From: JAFGJQ01 sp964495075
GTDB lineage: Bacteria > Planctomycetota > Phycisphaerae > UBA1845
Length of the DNA stretch: 64,000 nt
Assembly: GCA_964495075.1 (NCBI GenBank)
Contig: CAZBUJ010000024.1
Location: 1-64,000 of the forward strand
Reading direction: 5' to 3'
Shown: positions 28,001 through 36,977 of the stretch, in pieces
Layout of the letters: the number at the start of each line of letters is the position of its first letter
Numbering within the stretch: the stretch's first letter is position 1
The notes under the pieces: generated by a model
Seen by the model: the letters and a program-made list of their open reading frames with translations, nothing else
Told to the model about the DNA's origin: nothing
Databases searched by the model: none
Translations under genes and position numbers: made by a program

Positions 28001-28089
28001 AACTCGGGACGACGCCGGCTGGCCCCCAGGAAGTCGGAAGGGGCACGCGTGAGAGCCCGGCGTCACACTCACCAGAGGCCGGCCTATAA
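25033..28089 (+). CDS. Membrane Ser/Thr protein kinase with TPR sensor region
   Basis: From the ATG behind GAGCGGAG the protein has 1,018 residues. The kinase domain spans ~75-380: glycine loop GEGGFGTVYLGE, VAVKVIK lysine, catalytic HRDIKPSNVL (~198), DFGIAK (~221), GTPEYMSPEQ. One membrane helix lies at ~403-424 (FGFLAALLVLLTGFGVWMSL). About ten kinesin-light-chain-type TPRs follow (~509-985, e.g. ALAIRRERLGPEHALTL), presumably outside the membrane. All catalytic residues are present. Pairing with the sigma gene upstream suggests signal relay by phosphorylation. An earlier GTG at 25006 is possible but less well placed. Confidence 0.92.
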   Translation: MPNTVRGQAEEVFQEAADLPPGMRSGFLDERCGDDHTLRDEVESLLACFSESRIASLRAVELRDESDTDLVGREVGPYRLLEVIGEGGFGTVYLGEQTEPIRRKVAVKVIKLGMDTKQVIARFEAERQALALMDHTHIAKVYDAGATMDGRPYFAMELLRGVPITKYCDEHQLSVRQRLALFAQVCRAVQHAHQKGVIHRDIKPSNVLVTLQDGEPSPKIIDFGIAKATCEPLVQRTLFTAFRQLMGTPEYMSPEQVEMSELGVDSRSDVYSLGVVLYELLTGTTPIDRGTLRNAALTDVERTIREVEPPKPSRRVSTPGPELMSVARHRQTEPRGLRRLIRGDLDWIVMKALEKDRTRRYDSASAFAADIERYLNNEPVLAGPPGAVYQFRKLIVRHKAPFGFLAALLVLLTGFGVWMSLLYARADSLRLEAEDNLFRAQNAEKRAQTEAKAAQEIVDFLVGLFAAPHPLRSQGSDVLAREILDRGARRIRDELDDQPETQATLMDTIGHVYANLGMYDDAVALLRRALAIRRERLGPEHALTLSTTNSLARALMFNGGQAEAEHILREAMAIGRRTLGDDHRETVKSMTNLAWALQSEGRLAEAEVLYRKALAIQRRVLGNDELATLASVGSLAWVLEHLRKFEEAEALAREALETTRRLHGDDHLYTADAMGVLGTLLMIQDRTAEAEPMLRGAEALHRRILGDEHPMALQSTRHLVMLLQHQGKLEDAEEHCRQLLTKCRRVLGDDDELTLQCASQLGGLLLDQDKLAVAEAVLREALASLRQKLGEQSRHTVVCTHRLGQVLVGRGQIGEGQALLHDALEWRARLQGVDPVSLFDEVRAWCDVQWVLGEPSKTESLLRLTLEGLRRSRGEDDRTTRQAEILLALAHTNKDEVGRTEGLLREFIALVGDELSKEGWQPTGAKIALGRCLVAQARYGEAEPLLLASHAVVEAKWGKCHALTQLAVQSVLDLYDAWDRPAQAAAWKAKLGTTPAGPQEVGRGTRESPASHSPEAGL

Positions 28090-28239
28090 CCGGCGGCCAC
28101 CGAACGCCGACATCCTTTCCCAGTTTGCACGATACCCGCTGCGATTCGACCCGCATGAATAGTACCGTACGACCTGGGCTCGTTCTTGGGGTTCAGATCA
28201 CAACTTGTTGTGAATAAGCGACTTGCAGGAAGTTGCAAC

Positions 28240-28312
<73 letters not shown>

Positions 28313-28598
28313 GGATTGGGATCGGGATCCGTTTTGTTCGCCCACCGCGCCGGACGCGGGGGCGAACCGTGGATTTTAGTGGCTGGGGGCGAGACTGCAA
28401 GCGGGGGTGCGCCGATGGGCCGGAGAATCGCGCGTTCCGATGTTTCTGTTTTCAGGGCGCGAGACTGTGCCCGCCTCACATATTGCAGTGATGCTTACTC
28501 GTCGAGCGGGTCGGACGTGGCCCGGGACGCCAATTTGACAAAGCCTCGTCGGGCCGATGCAATGACGCCTTCTTGACGCACAAACGGAGGAGGAGGCC

Positions 28599-29993
28599 AT
28601 GACGTCTCGCAGCGTGTCGCGGTTGGGAGTACTCGGGTTGTGCGCAGGGGCGGCGGCGTTCGTCGGGGGGTGGGGCTGTGCACCGCAGGATCAGCCGGCG
28701 CCGGCCGCCCGGACAGAGTCGCCGCTGAAACTCGTCGTCATCACGCCCCACAACGCGATGATTCGCGAGTTGTTCCAGACGAAGTTCTCCGACTGGCACC
28801 ACAAGCACCACGGCCGCTATGTTGACGTGCGGTGGATCCCGATGGGCTCCGTGGAGTGCCTCGACTACATCAACGAGATCGGCACATCCCGCAGCGACGC
28901 CGGCGGTCGCCTCATCCCGGACATCCTGTTCGGCGGGGGCATTACGGAGCATCAGATTCTCCTGGACCGCCGGCAGGCGAAGGCGATCGACGTCGAGGAC
29001 GCCATGGAGGGAGTGCCTCCGACGATCCTCGGCTTGCCCACGCGTCACCCGGAAGGGTACTGGCACGCGACGGCCCTGTCGGGCTTCGGGATTCTCAATA
29101 ACTGCAAGGCCTGCGATGAGCGCAGGATCCCCGTGCCGACCTCCTGGGCCGACTTGGCCAAGCCGTCCTATTACGGGTGGGTGAGCGTGGCCGATCCCAA
29201 CCGCAGCGGCAGCAACCGTCAGTGTATGACGATGGCGCTGCAGCGCTATGGCTGGGATGAGGGCTGGTCAATCCTGATGCGATGGGCGGCCAACTCGCGG
29301 GCGATGCGTCGCAGCAGCCGCGACGTGATCAGCGACGTGGCCGCCGGGATTGCCCTGGTCGGCCCGACGGTGAGCTTCGTGGCGTTGCAGGAGATCGAGC
29401 GGTCCGGCGGGGACGGTCTCGGCTACACGGCCCCCAAGGACGCCAGTGCGATCACCCCCGACCTGGTCACGGTGTTGAACACGGCGGCCAGCCCGGAGTT
29501 GGCCGAGCGGTTCGTCCGGTTCTGCGTGAGCGAGGAGGGGCAGGTGCTGTGGAGCGTGAAGGCGGAAGAGCGCGGGGGCTACCACGACACGCTGTACCGC
29601 TATCCGATCCTGCCGTCGATGTACGACACGTACGCGGACAAGCTGAGCGTGACGGGGAACCCGCTCACGATGCAGACGACGTTCAAGCTCGACCTGGAGC
29701 GGGCCATGCTCCAGTCGCGGATCGTGGCCCCGCTGCTTCGGGCGGCGTGCGGTGAGAACCACATTCTTCTTCAGGAATGCTGGAAGCGCATCATCGATCG
29801 GGGGGCTCCCAACATGCTGACGCGGGGCCTGACGCACCCGCCCTTCTCCGAGCAGAAGGCGTACGAACTGGCGACGCAGTACGCTGCCGGCGGCGAGCAG
29901 GCCAGGGCGCTCGAGGCGCAGTGGTCGCGCCTGTTCCGCGAGCGCTACGAGGGGATGATGCGGAAGATCGACGAGTTGGGGCCGGTTCAATGA
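28599..29993 (+). CDS. ABC-type extracellular solute-binding lipoprotein
   Basis: The 464-residue protein has a lipoprotein signal ending GGWGC (Cys27) and then the fold of iron/polyamine-type binding proteins (LKLVVITPHNAMIRELFQTKF, DILFGGGITEHQILLDRRQ, IPVPTSWADLAKPSYYGWVSVADP, EGQVLWSVKAEERGG). GGAGGAGGAGG precedes the ATG. No permease or ATPase is encoded nearby, so it may work with a distant transporter or as a sensor component. A second binding-protein gene follows. Confidence 0.82.
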   Translation: MTSRSVSRLGVLGLCAGAAAFVGGWGCAPQDQPAPAARTESPLKLVVITPHNAMIRELFQTKFSDWHHKHHGRYVDVRWIPMGSVECLDYINEIGTSRSDAGGRLIPDILFGGGITEHQILLDRRQAKAIDVEDAMEGVPPTILGLPTRHPEGYWHATALSGFGILNNCKACDERRIPVPTSWADLAKPSYYGWVSVADPNRSGSNRQCMTMALQRYGWDEGWSILMRWAANSRAMRRSSRDVISDVAAGIALVGPTVSFVALQEIERSGGDGLGYTAPKDASAITPDLVTVLNTAASPELAERFVRFCVSEEGQVLWSVKAEERGGYHDTLYRYPILPSMYDTYADKLSVTGNPLTMQTTFKLDLERAMLQSRIVAPLLRAACGENHILLQECWKRIIDRGAPNMLTRGLTHPPFSEQKAYELATQYAAGGEQARALEAQWSRLFRERYEGMMRKIDELGPVQ

Positions 29994-30320
29994 CCGGCGA
30001 GTAGCCCACCGCGACGCGCGACGAGGGAAGGTCGCCAGGATGCGCGGCCGCGCCATCTGCGCGGGCCGCGGTGGACCATGGCCGGGCGGCGCGATTGCAT
30101 GCGGCTATTGTGCGGCGTGTGCGTGATCGTCTTACGGGCGCGGGGTGGAGTTGCCTTCCAGCACGGGGCTGCGGCGTTTTTCCGTGCCGAGGTCATCGAT
30201 CGCGGAACGGCTTGCCTCGGCGCGGGCTCTGTGGTACCCAGTACAGCGCTCGCGTCGATCCCCGTCCATGCGTAACGGTTGTTGGCGTCCTCATTGTCCT
30301 GTCGGGGCCGGCACGCGTCG
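29994..30320. other. Intergenic region, no gene seen
   Basis: About 330 bases. Short frames such as 30078-30275 have no ribosome binding site or domain. No terminator hairpin with a T run was noticed. Confidence 0.45.
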
Positions 30321-31400
30321 ATGAAACCAGTGGCTCCCATTCGTAGCACTGAACCGTGGTTCCGGCTGCAGGCCGTGTCCGTGTCGCGCGGTCGACCGGC
30401 GGTGGGGCTGATGTGGGTGGGGGCCATCGTTCTGCTGCTCGGCGGCGGGTGCGACGACGGGCCGCCGGCGTCGGCGCCCAACGGCGCGACATCCGCCCGG
30501 CAACCTTACATCGCCTTCGTCGGCGCGGGGGGCGACGATGCGCTCTGGCCGATCATCCAGGCGTCCGCGATGAAAGCCGGTGAGGTGCTCGGCCGGATGC
30601 GTCTGGTGACGGACGCCCCGTCCGTCGCGACGCAGGAGGCACAGAACAAGATCATTGAGGGCCTTCGCCAACCGGGTCTGAGGGCACTCTGTGTTCAGGT
30701 CGTCGATCCGGCGGCGTCCGCCCGGTTGTTGGCGGATATTCGCACATCCGGCGTGCTGGTGGTGACCCTGGTTCAACCGGTACCGGCGTCGCCGCCCTTC
30801 AACCATTGCGGGCTCGATGAGGTCGCGGTGGGGCACGGGCTGGCCGACAGCATCGCGCAGGTCATGGGCGGCGAAGGGACGGTGGCGGTGCTGCGGGCGC
30901 CGCCGACCGACACCCGCTACGCGGACCGGTACCGGGGATTCCGGGCCGCGCTCCATGAGCAACGTGGATTGCGGGTGCTGCGCGAACTGACCTGCGACGG
31001 CGACCCGCGCAAGGCCCGCGAGACCATCCAGGCGTTCTGTGAACGGTTCCCCAGCGTCGGCGGCATCGTGTGCCTGGACGACTGGCCGCTCCGTACGCCC
31101 GACGCCCTGTCGCACCCGCTGGTACCGGAGGGGTGCCAGTTGGTCACCGTCAACCCGACACCCGACCGTTGGCCATTGCTGGCCCGGGGCTGGTGCGCCG
31201 CGCTGGTCGGCGGAGACTATGCGGCCATGGCGAACCGGGCGCTCCGGTGGTGCCTGGTGGTGAGCAAGGACGGCGAGTTGAGCACCACGGATCAAAGCGT
31301 GTCGATCCGCGTGGTCACGCACTGCAATCTGAAGGCGTGGGTGGACGATTGGGAGTGGTGGCTCGCGTATGGGCGGAGCCGGCCTCGCCAGTCGCCGTGA
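30321..31400 (+). CDS. Periplasmic sugar-binding-like lipoprotein (LacI/RbsB fold)
   Basis: Start uncertain: ATG 30321 (359 residues) or ATG 30411, directly before the hydrophobic segment MWVGAIVLLLGGGC, whose last Cys looks like a lipobox. The mature part follows the type 1 periplasmic-binding fold: YIAFVGAGGDDALWPII, ASAMKAGEVLG, GLRALCVQVVDP, TYADRYRGFRAALHE, PSVGGIVCLDDWPL. ABC partners are absent. It could be a ligand sensor or the orphan component of a distant transporter. Confidence 0.7.
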   Translation: MKPVAPIRSTEPWFRLQAVSVSRGRPAVGLMWVGAIVLLLGGGCDDGPPASAPNGATSARQPYIAFVGAGGDDALWPIIQASAMKAGEVLGRMRLVTDAPSVATQEAQNKIIEGLRQPGLRALCVQVVDPAASARLLADIRTSGVLVVTLVQPVPASPPFNHCGLDEVAVGHGLADSIAQVMGGEGTVAVLRAPPTDTRYADRYRGFRAALHEQRGLRVLRELTCDGDPRKARETIQAFCERFPSVGGIVCLDDWPLRTPDALSHPLVPEGCQLVTVNPTPDRWPLLARGWCAALVGGDYAAMANRALRWCLVVSKDGELSTTDQSVSIRVVTHCNLKAWVDDWEWWLAYGRSRPRQSP

Positions 31401-31452
31401 GATCCGGTAGCGTGGGCGTGTGGCGGGTGTCGATGGGAACCGGGACGGTGGG

Positions 31453-33636
31453 ATGATGGGTTCTGCGGAAGAGTCAACGGTGCGGGACAAGCCCACGGGC
31501 GGATGCGATCCTCAGGTATCGCGATGGCTCGGGCCGGCCTGCGGCGCGGCGCTGGTCCTGCTCGTCCTGCTGGCCTTTCTGCCCACGTTGCGGGCGGGCT
31601 TTCTCAACTGGGACGACAACCACAACTTCGTCAGCAACCCGCATTACCGCGGCATCGGCCCCACGTCACTGCAGTGGATGTTCACGACGTTTTACGCCGG
31701 GCACTATCAACCACTGAGTTGGCTGACGCTGGGGCTGGACTATCTCCTGTGGGGCATGAACCCGGCGGGGTATCACGCAACGAACCTGCTGCTCCACGCG
31801 GCGGGCGTGGTTATTGTGCTGTTCCTGACGCGGCGATTGATGCAGTTGGCCGTCCCGTCGGCCGCCGCCGTGGATCTCACGCTGGCGGCGGTCATCAGCG
31901 CGGCGGTGTTCGCCGTGCACCCGCTGCGCGTGGAGTCGGTGGCGTGGATCACCGAGCGGCGTGACGTTCTGAGCGGTCTGTTTTTCTTCGGCACGTTGCT
32001 GGCGTACGTGCGCTACGCGGAGTCGCGGCGGGCCGATGCGTTCGGTGAGTCGATGGTGCCCGGCGGGTGGTATTCGTTGACGCTGCTGCTGTACGTGTTG
32101 TCGCTGCTGTCGAAGGCGGCGGGGGTGGGCCTGCCCGTGGTTCTCCTGGTGCTGGACGCCTATCCGTTGCGGCGACTGGGCGGTCGCGTGGGCTGGTTCA
32201 CGCGGCCGGCGCTGGGCGTGTGGTTGGAAAAGGTCCCGATTCTGATGGCGGCGGTGGGGTTCGGGGTTGTGGCGCTCCACGCCCAGGAAGCGGCCGGTGC
32301 GCTGACGTCGCTGAACGAGTACGGCGTGGCCGAACGGCTCAGCCAAGCTGTCTACGGGTTGTTGTTCTACCTCGTCAAGTCGTTTCACCCGACGCAGTTG
32401 GGGCCGATCTACGAGATCGCCGACCAGCCGATGATGGCGCACTGGGCACTGGTCATTCGAATCATCGTGCTGATCATGATCACGGCGGTGGCGTATGGGT
32501 ACCGCAAGCGAGTGCCGGCCCTGCTGGCGATATGGATCTGTTACATCGTCCTCGTAATACCGGTGGTCGGCATTGTTCAAGCCGGGGCCCAGTTGGTCGC
32601 GGATCGGTACAGTTATCTCTCGTGCACGGGGCTGGCCATGCTGGCCGGCGGGGCGTGGTTGTGGGTCCGGCGTCAGCGCGAGCGACGGGCATTGAGCGTC
32701 GTGGTGGGTCAACTGACCGACATCGGGGCGTTCGTGCTGGTGGCGGCCTTGATGCTGATGACGTACGCGCAGGCGGCGGTGTGGACGGATTCACTTTCGC
32801 TGTGGCAACACGCGGTGGCGGTGAGTCCGAGCAGCAGCATCGCCCACGGCAACCTCGGCGACGCGCTCATCAAGACCCGGCAGTACGAGGCCGCCGAAGC
32901 ACATTTCCGACGAGCGATCGAGATCAACCCGCGAGACGCGAAAGCGCATAACGGGTTGGGTGTCGTGCTGTTGAACACGGGCCATCCTCAAGCCTCGCTC
33001 GACGAGTTTGCCGCCGCGGTGGTGCTGCGGCCGACCTATGCCCACGCCTGGAGCAACGCGGGGTACGTGCTGCGGGGCCTGGGACGGTTCAGCGAGGCGG
33101 TGGCCGCCTACGAGAAGGCGCTGTCCCTGTCGCCCGGTTTGCCGGGGGCGCGGTTGCACTTCGCGAATGCGTTGATCGCGGTCGGGCGTTATGGTGACGC
33201 CGACGCGGCACTCGTGGACGCCATCAGGCTCCAGCCGCATGACACGGAGTTGCTGGCCAACCGGGCGTGGCTGCTGGCCACCGCGCCGGATGATCGCGTC
33301 CGGGACGGCGAGGAGGCGGTGGAACTTGCGTCGCGAGTGTGCCAGGCGGAGAACTATCGTGATCCGTACTCGCTGGAGACGCTCGCGGCCGCCCTGGCGG
33401 AGACGGGCCGTTATGACCACGCCGTGACCACGGCCGAGCACGCCCGGGCCCTGGCACAATCGCATGGCCTAAGCGATCTGGTCGCCACGCTGAACCGCCA
33501 CCTGGACGACTATCGCGGGCAACGGCCGATCCGCATGCCGCCCCCGGCGGCGACGCAACCCGTGCCGATCCCGTCCGGCCTCGTGCCGTCCGCCGGGACG
33601 CGGTCCGCCGAGACAGACCGGCCGTCGCCGGGCTGA
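31453..33636 (+). CDS. TMTC-like polytopic membrane protein with C-terminal TPRs
   Basis: The ~727-residue protein has ~10-12 membrane helices in its first ~460 residues. An early luminal loop contains FLNWDDNHNF, like the GT-C glycosyltransferase fold, and HPLRVESVAWITERRDVLSG (~160) is the conserved signature of TMTC-type proteins. The final ~270 residues hold about five TPRs (HGNLGDALIKTRQYEAAEAHFRR). Animal TMTC proteins are O-mannosyltransferases; the bacterial members are uncharacterised. A GTG at 31420 in the same frame is an alternative start. Confidence 0.78.
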   Translation: MMGSAEESTVRDKPTGGCDPQVSRWLGPACGAALVLLVLLAFLPTLRAGFLNWDDNHNFVSNPHYRGIGPTSLQWMFTTFYAGHYQPLSWLTLGLDYLLWGMNPAGYHATNLLLHAAGVVIVLFLTRRLMQLAVPSAAAVDLTLAAVISAAVFAVHPLRVESVAWITERRDVLSGLFFFGTLLAYVRYAESRRADAFGESMVPGGWYSLTLLLYVLSLLSKAAGVGLPVVLLVLDAYPLRRLGGRVGWFTRPALGVWLEKVPILMAAVGFGVVALHAQEAAGALTSLNEYGVAERLSQAVYGLLFYLVKSFHPTQLGPIYEIADQPMMAHWALVIRIIVLIMITAVAYGYRKRVPALLAIWICYIVLVIPVVGIVQAGAQLVADRYSYLSCTGLAMLAGGAWLWVRRQRERRALSVVVGQLTDIGAFVLVAALMLMTYAQAAVWTDSLSLWQHAVAVSPSSSIAHGNLGDALIKTRQYEAAEAHFRRAIEINPRDAKAHNGLGVVLLNTGHPQASLDEFAAAVVLRPTYAHAWSNAGYVLRGLGRFSEAVAAYEKALSLSPGLPGARLHFANALIAVGRYGDADAALVDAIRLQPHDTELLANRAWLLATAPDDRVRDGEEAVELASRVCQAENYRDPYSLETLAAALAETGRYDHAVTTAEHARALAQSHGLSDLVATLNRHLDDYRGQRPIRMPPPAATQPVPIPSGLVPSAGTRSAETDRPSPG

Positions 33637-33700
33637 CCGCGGTCGCCCGTTTCTGGGCAACCGGGTCCATGAGTGGGAATGCTGTTGGCCGGCGGCCGGA

Positions 33701-34708
33701 TCAGGTCTTCCAGCCGTGTGCCTTGACGCCGTCGACGATGGCTTCCGCCATTTCCACCGCGGCGAGCCCGTCGGCACCGGTGACGGGGGGGGACGTTCCG
33801 TCCCGCACGGCGGAGAGGAAGGCCTCGATCTCGACCCGCAGCGGTTCCACGTCGTCGACGGCCAGCGGCTCCACCTTGACCAGGGAGCCGAAGTCGACGT
33901 TCTGCATGTCGGACAGGTCGTTGAAGTTTCTTTCGCGGGCCATCTGGATCAGGTCGAGGTTCGCGTCTTTCTTGACCGCGATGCCGGTCTTCTTTCCGAA
34001 ATCCATGGAGAGGTAGGCGTCGGGGCAGAACACGCGGATCTTGCGTTCGGTCTTTAAGGCCAGCCGGGACGCGGTCATGTTGACCACCGCCCCGTTGGCG
34101 AACTCGACGCGGGCGTTGGCGATGTCCTCATGCGGGCCGAGCACGGCCACGCCGACCGCGCTGGCTTTGTACTCACGTTCCTTGACGAGATGCAACACGA
34201 TGTCGATATCGTGGATCATCATGTCGAACACCACGCCGATGTCCGCGCTGCGGAAGGTGAAGGGGCTGATGCGGTGCGTCTCGATGAACTGGGGCGCCAC
34301 TTCCATCCGCTCCAGGGCGATCACCACCGGGTTGAATCGCTCGGAGTGGCCGATCTGGATCGGGACGCCCCGATGCTTGGCCCGGTCGAGCATGCGGCGG
34401 GCCGACGCGCTGTCGGGGGCCATTGGTTTCTCGATGAGTACGGGGATCCCGCGATCGATGAGCGGGAGGGCGGTTTCCTCGTGGTACACGGTGGGGACGG
34501 CGATGGTGGCGACGTCGATCTCATCGATGATGTCGGCAAGCCGCGGAGTGGCTCGGCCGCCGAATTCTCTGGCGATGGCGGCGGCCTTGTCCGCGTCGGT
34601 ATCGACCACCCCGACGAGTTCGGACTGCGGGAGTTGATGGTAGAGGCGGGCATGGTGACGCCCCATCCGGCCGATGCCGATGACCGCGGCTCGGAAGATC
34701 TTGCTCAT
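33701..34708 (-). CDS. Gfo/Idh/MocA-family oxidoreductase in the lpx cluster
   Basis: The 335-residue enzyme starts with a Rossmann fold (AVIGIGRMGRHHARL), has the catalytic Lys in VLIEKPMA (~98) and the C-terminal sheet of the family (HRISPFTFRSADIGVVFDMMIHDID). GGAGGA precedes the ATG, 72 bases after lpxA. In Acidithiobacillus and Leptospira a family member, GnnA, oxidises UDP-GlcNAc for 2,3-diamino lipid A and is encoded by lpxA. A similar role here is possible, but the transaminase GnnB is not present in this window. Confidence 0.85.
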   Translation of the reverse strand: MSKIFRAAVIGIGRMGRHHARLYHQLPQSELVGVVDTDADKAAAIAREFGGRATPRLADIIDEIDVATIAVPTVYHEETALPLIDRGIPVLIEKPMAPDSASARRMLDRAKHRGVPIQIGHSERFNPVVIALERMEVAPQFIETHRISPFTFRSADIGVVFDMMIHDIDIVLHLVKEREYKASAVGVAVLGPHEDIANARVEFANGAVVNMTASRLALKTERKIRVFCPDAYLSMDFGKKTGIAVKKDANLDLIQMARERNFNDLSDMQNVDFGSLVKVEPLAVDDVEPLRVEIEAFLSAVRDGTSPPVTGADGLAAVEMAEAIVDGVKAHGWKT

Positions 34709-34780
34709 GCTGTTCCTCCAACGGGGGTGATTCAGGAACCGATCGCGGGTGGCGCGGGAGCGGCCGGAGTCCGCCGCGGG

Positions 34781-35626
34781 TCACGCGCGGCGCAGGCACT
34801 CCAGGTACCGTCCATGTCGCCCATGTTCGAACGAGCGGACCAGGAAGTCGAGCAGGTACTCGACGTTCGGGTCAAGCGGCCCGGACTCTCGCATTTCGGC
34901 GATGGTCTTGAGCATCGGGCGTCCGGACCTGCGGGCGGCGAGCGAGAAGAGCTTCATCTGGGCGATCTTGATGGCCTGGATCTGCTCTTCGGTGAATCCG
35001 CCCCGCTTGAGGCCGACCCGATTGATGTAGCGCACGCGGGGGCTCGAGCCTCGCGCCCCGACGACGATCATGAACGGGGGCACGTCCTGCGAGATGGGGG
35101 ACAATCCGCCGACCATGGCGTACTTGCCGACCGTGACGAAGTGGTGGACGCCGCAGTGGCCGCCGAAGTTCGCGTGGTCCTGCAGCGTGACGTGTCCGCC
35201 GAGCTGGACGTAATTGGCGAGGATGCACCGGTTTCCGATCGAGCAATCGTGGGCGATATGCACGCCGACGAGAAAGAGGTTATGGTCGCCGAGGCGGGTG
35301 ACGCCGCCGCCGTGCTCGGTGCCGGGGTGGACGGTGCACTGCTCGCGAAAGACGTTGTGGTCCCCGATCTCGATGCGGGTCGCCCCACCGCGGTATTTCA
35401 GGTCCTGCGGTATGGCGCCGATGACCGCGTTCTGGAACACTTCGCAGTTCTTGCCCATCGTCGTCCGGCCGACGATCGTGACATGGTTGTGCAGTCGGCA
35501 CCCGTCGCCGAGCACAACGCGGGGGCCGACCACGCAGTAGGGTTCGATCCGAACACCTCGGCCCAACACCGCCCCGTCCTCGACGATCGCCGTCGGGTGG
35601 ACTTCCGTCGCTCGTTCGGTCAGCAT
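34781..35626 (-). CDS. lpxA: UDP-N-acetylglucosamine acyltransferase
   Basis: LpxA transfers a hydroxyacyl chain from ACP to UDP-GlcNAc, the first step of lipid A synthesis. The 281-residue cytoplasmic protein is a left-handed beta helix of hexapeptide repeats followed by a helical C-terminus. GAIPQDLKY and the catalytic His in HIAHDCSIGNRCILANYVQL are present, corresponding to E. coli His125. A GTG at 35635 would add three residues. It follows lpxC-fabZ by 34 bases in one operon. Confidence 0.95.
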   Translation of the reverse strand: MLTERATEVHPTAIVEDGAVLGRGVRIEPYCVVGPRVVLGDGCRLHNHVTIVGRTTMGKNCEVFQNAVIGAIPQDLKYRGGATRIEIGDHNVFREQCTVHPGTEHGGGVTRLGDHNLFLVGVHIAHDCSIGNRCILANYVQLGGHVTLQDHANFGGHCGVHHFVTVGKYAMVGGLSPISQDVPPFMIVVGARGSSPRVRYINRVGLKRGGFTEEQIQAIKIAQMKLFSLAARRSGRPMLKTIAEMRESGPLDPNVEYLLDFLVRSFEHGRHGRYLECLRRA

Positions 35627-35660
35627 TTCTTCCACGATTACACGAGTACTCCGCGCCAGG

Positions 35661-36977
35661 CTACGCCGGTTCCGCGTCGGTCAGGGCGAAGCGGATCTCG
35701 GCTTCACAGACCAATTCTTTCCCCACCCGTGCGTTGCAGCGGACGTGACCGCGTCGTGACTGCACGCGGACGGTCTGGGCCGTCAGGATTAACTGGTCCC
35801 CCGGCACCACGGGCCGGCGGAACTTGACTTTATCGAGGCTCAACAGGATCGCCACCATGCCCTTGTGCTCGAGCACCTGCGAGAGCAGGATGCCGCCCAT
35901 CTGCGCCATCGCCTCAATGATGAGGACGCCGGGCATGATGGGTTTGCGGGGGTAATGGCCCTGGAAGAACTCTTCGTTGATGGTGACGTTCTTGATGCCG
36001 ATGGCGCGGCGTGTACCGTCCAGCTCAATGATCCGGTCCACCATCAGAAAAGGGTACCGATGAGGCAGAATACGCTGAATGCGGTGGATGTCCCATACCG
36101 GCGGCGACACAAGCAGTCCGCTGGTGTGCTGGTCTTCCAACTGCTCGGCCATCCGTCGCGCCAGTTCCTGGTTCAGCGTGTGGCCCGACTTGCGGGCATA
36201 GACGCGCCCGACGATGAACCGGCCTAACAGCATGAGATCGCCGATCAGATCGAGGATCTTGTGGCGGACGCACTCATCGGGGTAGCGCAGCTCGTTGTCG
36301 ATCACCCCGTCGGGACCGAACACGAGGATGTCGTCGTAGGTGAGGTGGGTGCCGAGGCCCATGGCCAGCAACTGGTCCGCCTCCTGCTTGAGCACGAAGG
36401 TGCGGGCCGGCGCGATCTCGCGGGCGAATAACTCGGGCGTCAGGGTCGCGGAGTAGATCTGGCGTCCGATGACGGTGTCGGCCCCGTAGTCGAGGTCGTA
36501 CAGGATCTCGAGGTGGTTGGCGTCGCTCCGCAGCGGCGGCAGGGCGACAAGTTCGGAATCGCCGTCCACCACGCGGATCATACGAGAGAGGACGAACGGT
36601 TCGCGGGGCGCCGGCTGCTCGGCGATGCCGGCGGCGAGTATCGCGGCGACGAAGGGCTGGGCGCTGCCGTCCATGGCGGGCAGTTCGTTGCCCGTCAGCT
36701 CGATCCGCAGGTTGTCGATCCCGAGTCCGGCGCAGGCGGACAGGCAGTGCTCCACCGTCTCGATGGCCACGGTGCCGTTCCGCAGGGCGGTCCGCCGCGC
36801 GCGTTTGGCGACGTTCTCGACGTGGGCGTGGATGCGGATCGGCTCCGCTTGATCGACCCGCACGAAGTACAGCCCGGTATTGGGCTCGGCCGGATGAAGC
36901 CGGAGCGTGGCCGGTTCCCCGGTGAACAATCCGCGCCCTTCCAACTCCGCGGGCTTGTTAATCGTCTGCTGCTTCAA
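35661..36977 (-). CDS. lpxC-fabZ: Fused UDP-3-O-acyl-GlcNAc deacetylase and (3R)-hydroxyacyl-ACP dehydratase
   Basis: The fusion joins the committed lipid A deacetylase (residues ~1-290) to the fatty acid dehydratase (~300-438). LpxC zinc ligands H77 (VEHCLSA), H239 and D243 (HKILDLIGD) and catalytic H266 (KSGHTLN) line up with E. coli H79, H238, D242 and H265. FabZ keeps LPHRYPFLMVDR, His341 (FQGHYP) and Glu355 (IEAMAQ). The start is a TTG, because LKQQTINKPAELEGRGLFTG matches the normal LpxC N-terminus; it overlaps lpxD by 20 bases. The fusion is known in Bacteroidetes and planctomycetes. Confidence 0.95.
   Translation of the reverse strand: MKQQTINKPAELEGRGLFTGEPATLRLHPAEPNTGLYFVRVDQAEPIRIHAHVENVAKRARRTALRNGTVAIETVEHCLSACAGLGIDNLRIELTGNELPAMDGSAQPFVAAILAAGIAEQPAPREPFVLSRMIRVVDGDSELVALPPLRSDANHLEILYDLDYGADTVIGRQIYSATLTPELFAREIAPARTFVLKQEADQLLAMGLGTHLTYDDILVFGPDGVIDNELRYPDECVRHKILDLIGDLMLLGRFIVGRVYARKSGHTLNQELARRMAEQLEDQHTSGLLVSPPVWDIHRIQRILPHRYPFLMVDRIIELDGTRRAIGIKNVTINEEFFQGHYPRKPIMPGVLIIEAMAQMGGILLSQVLEHKGMVAILLSLDKVKFRRPVVPGDQLILTAQTVRVQSRRGHVRCNARVGKELVCEAEIRFALTDAEPA

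Noticed and set aside
30078..30275. 65-residue forward frame with a hydrophobic N-terminus
   Set aside because: No ribosome binding site and composition like the surrounding non-coding DNA.
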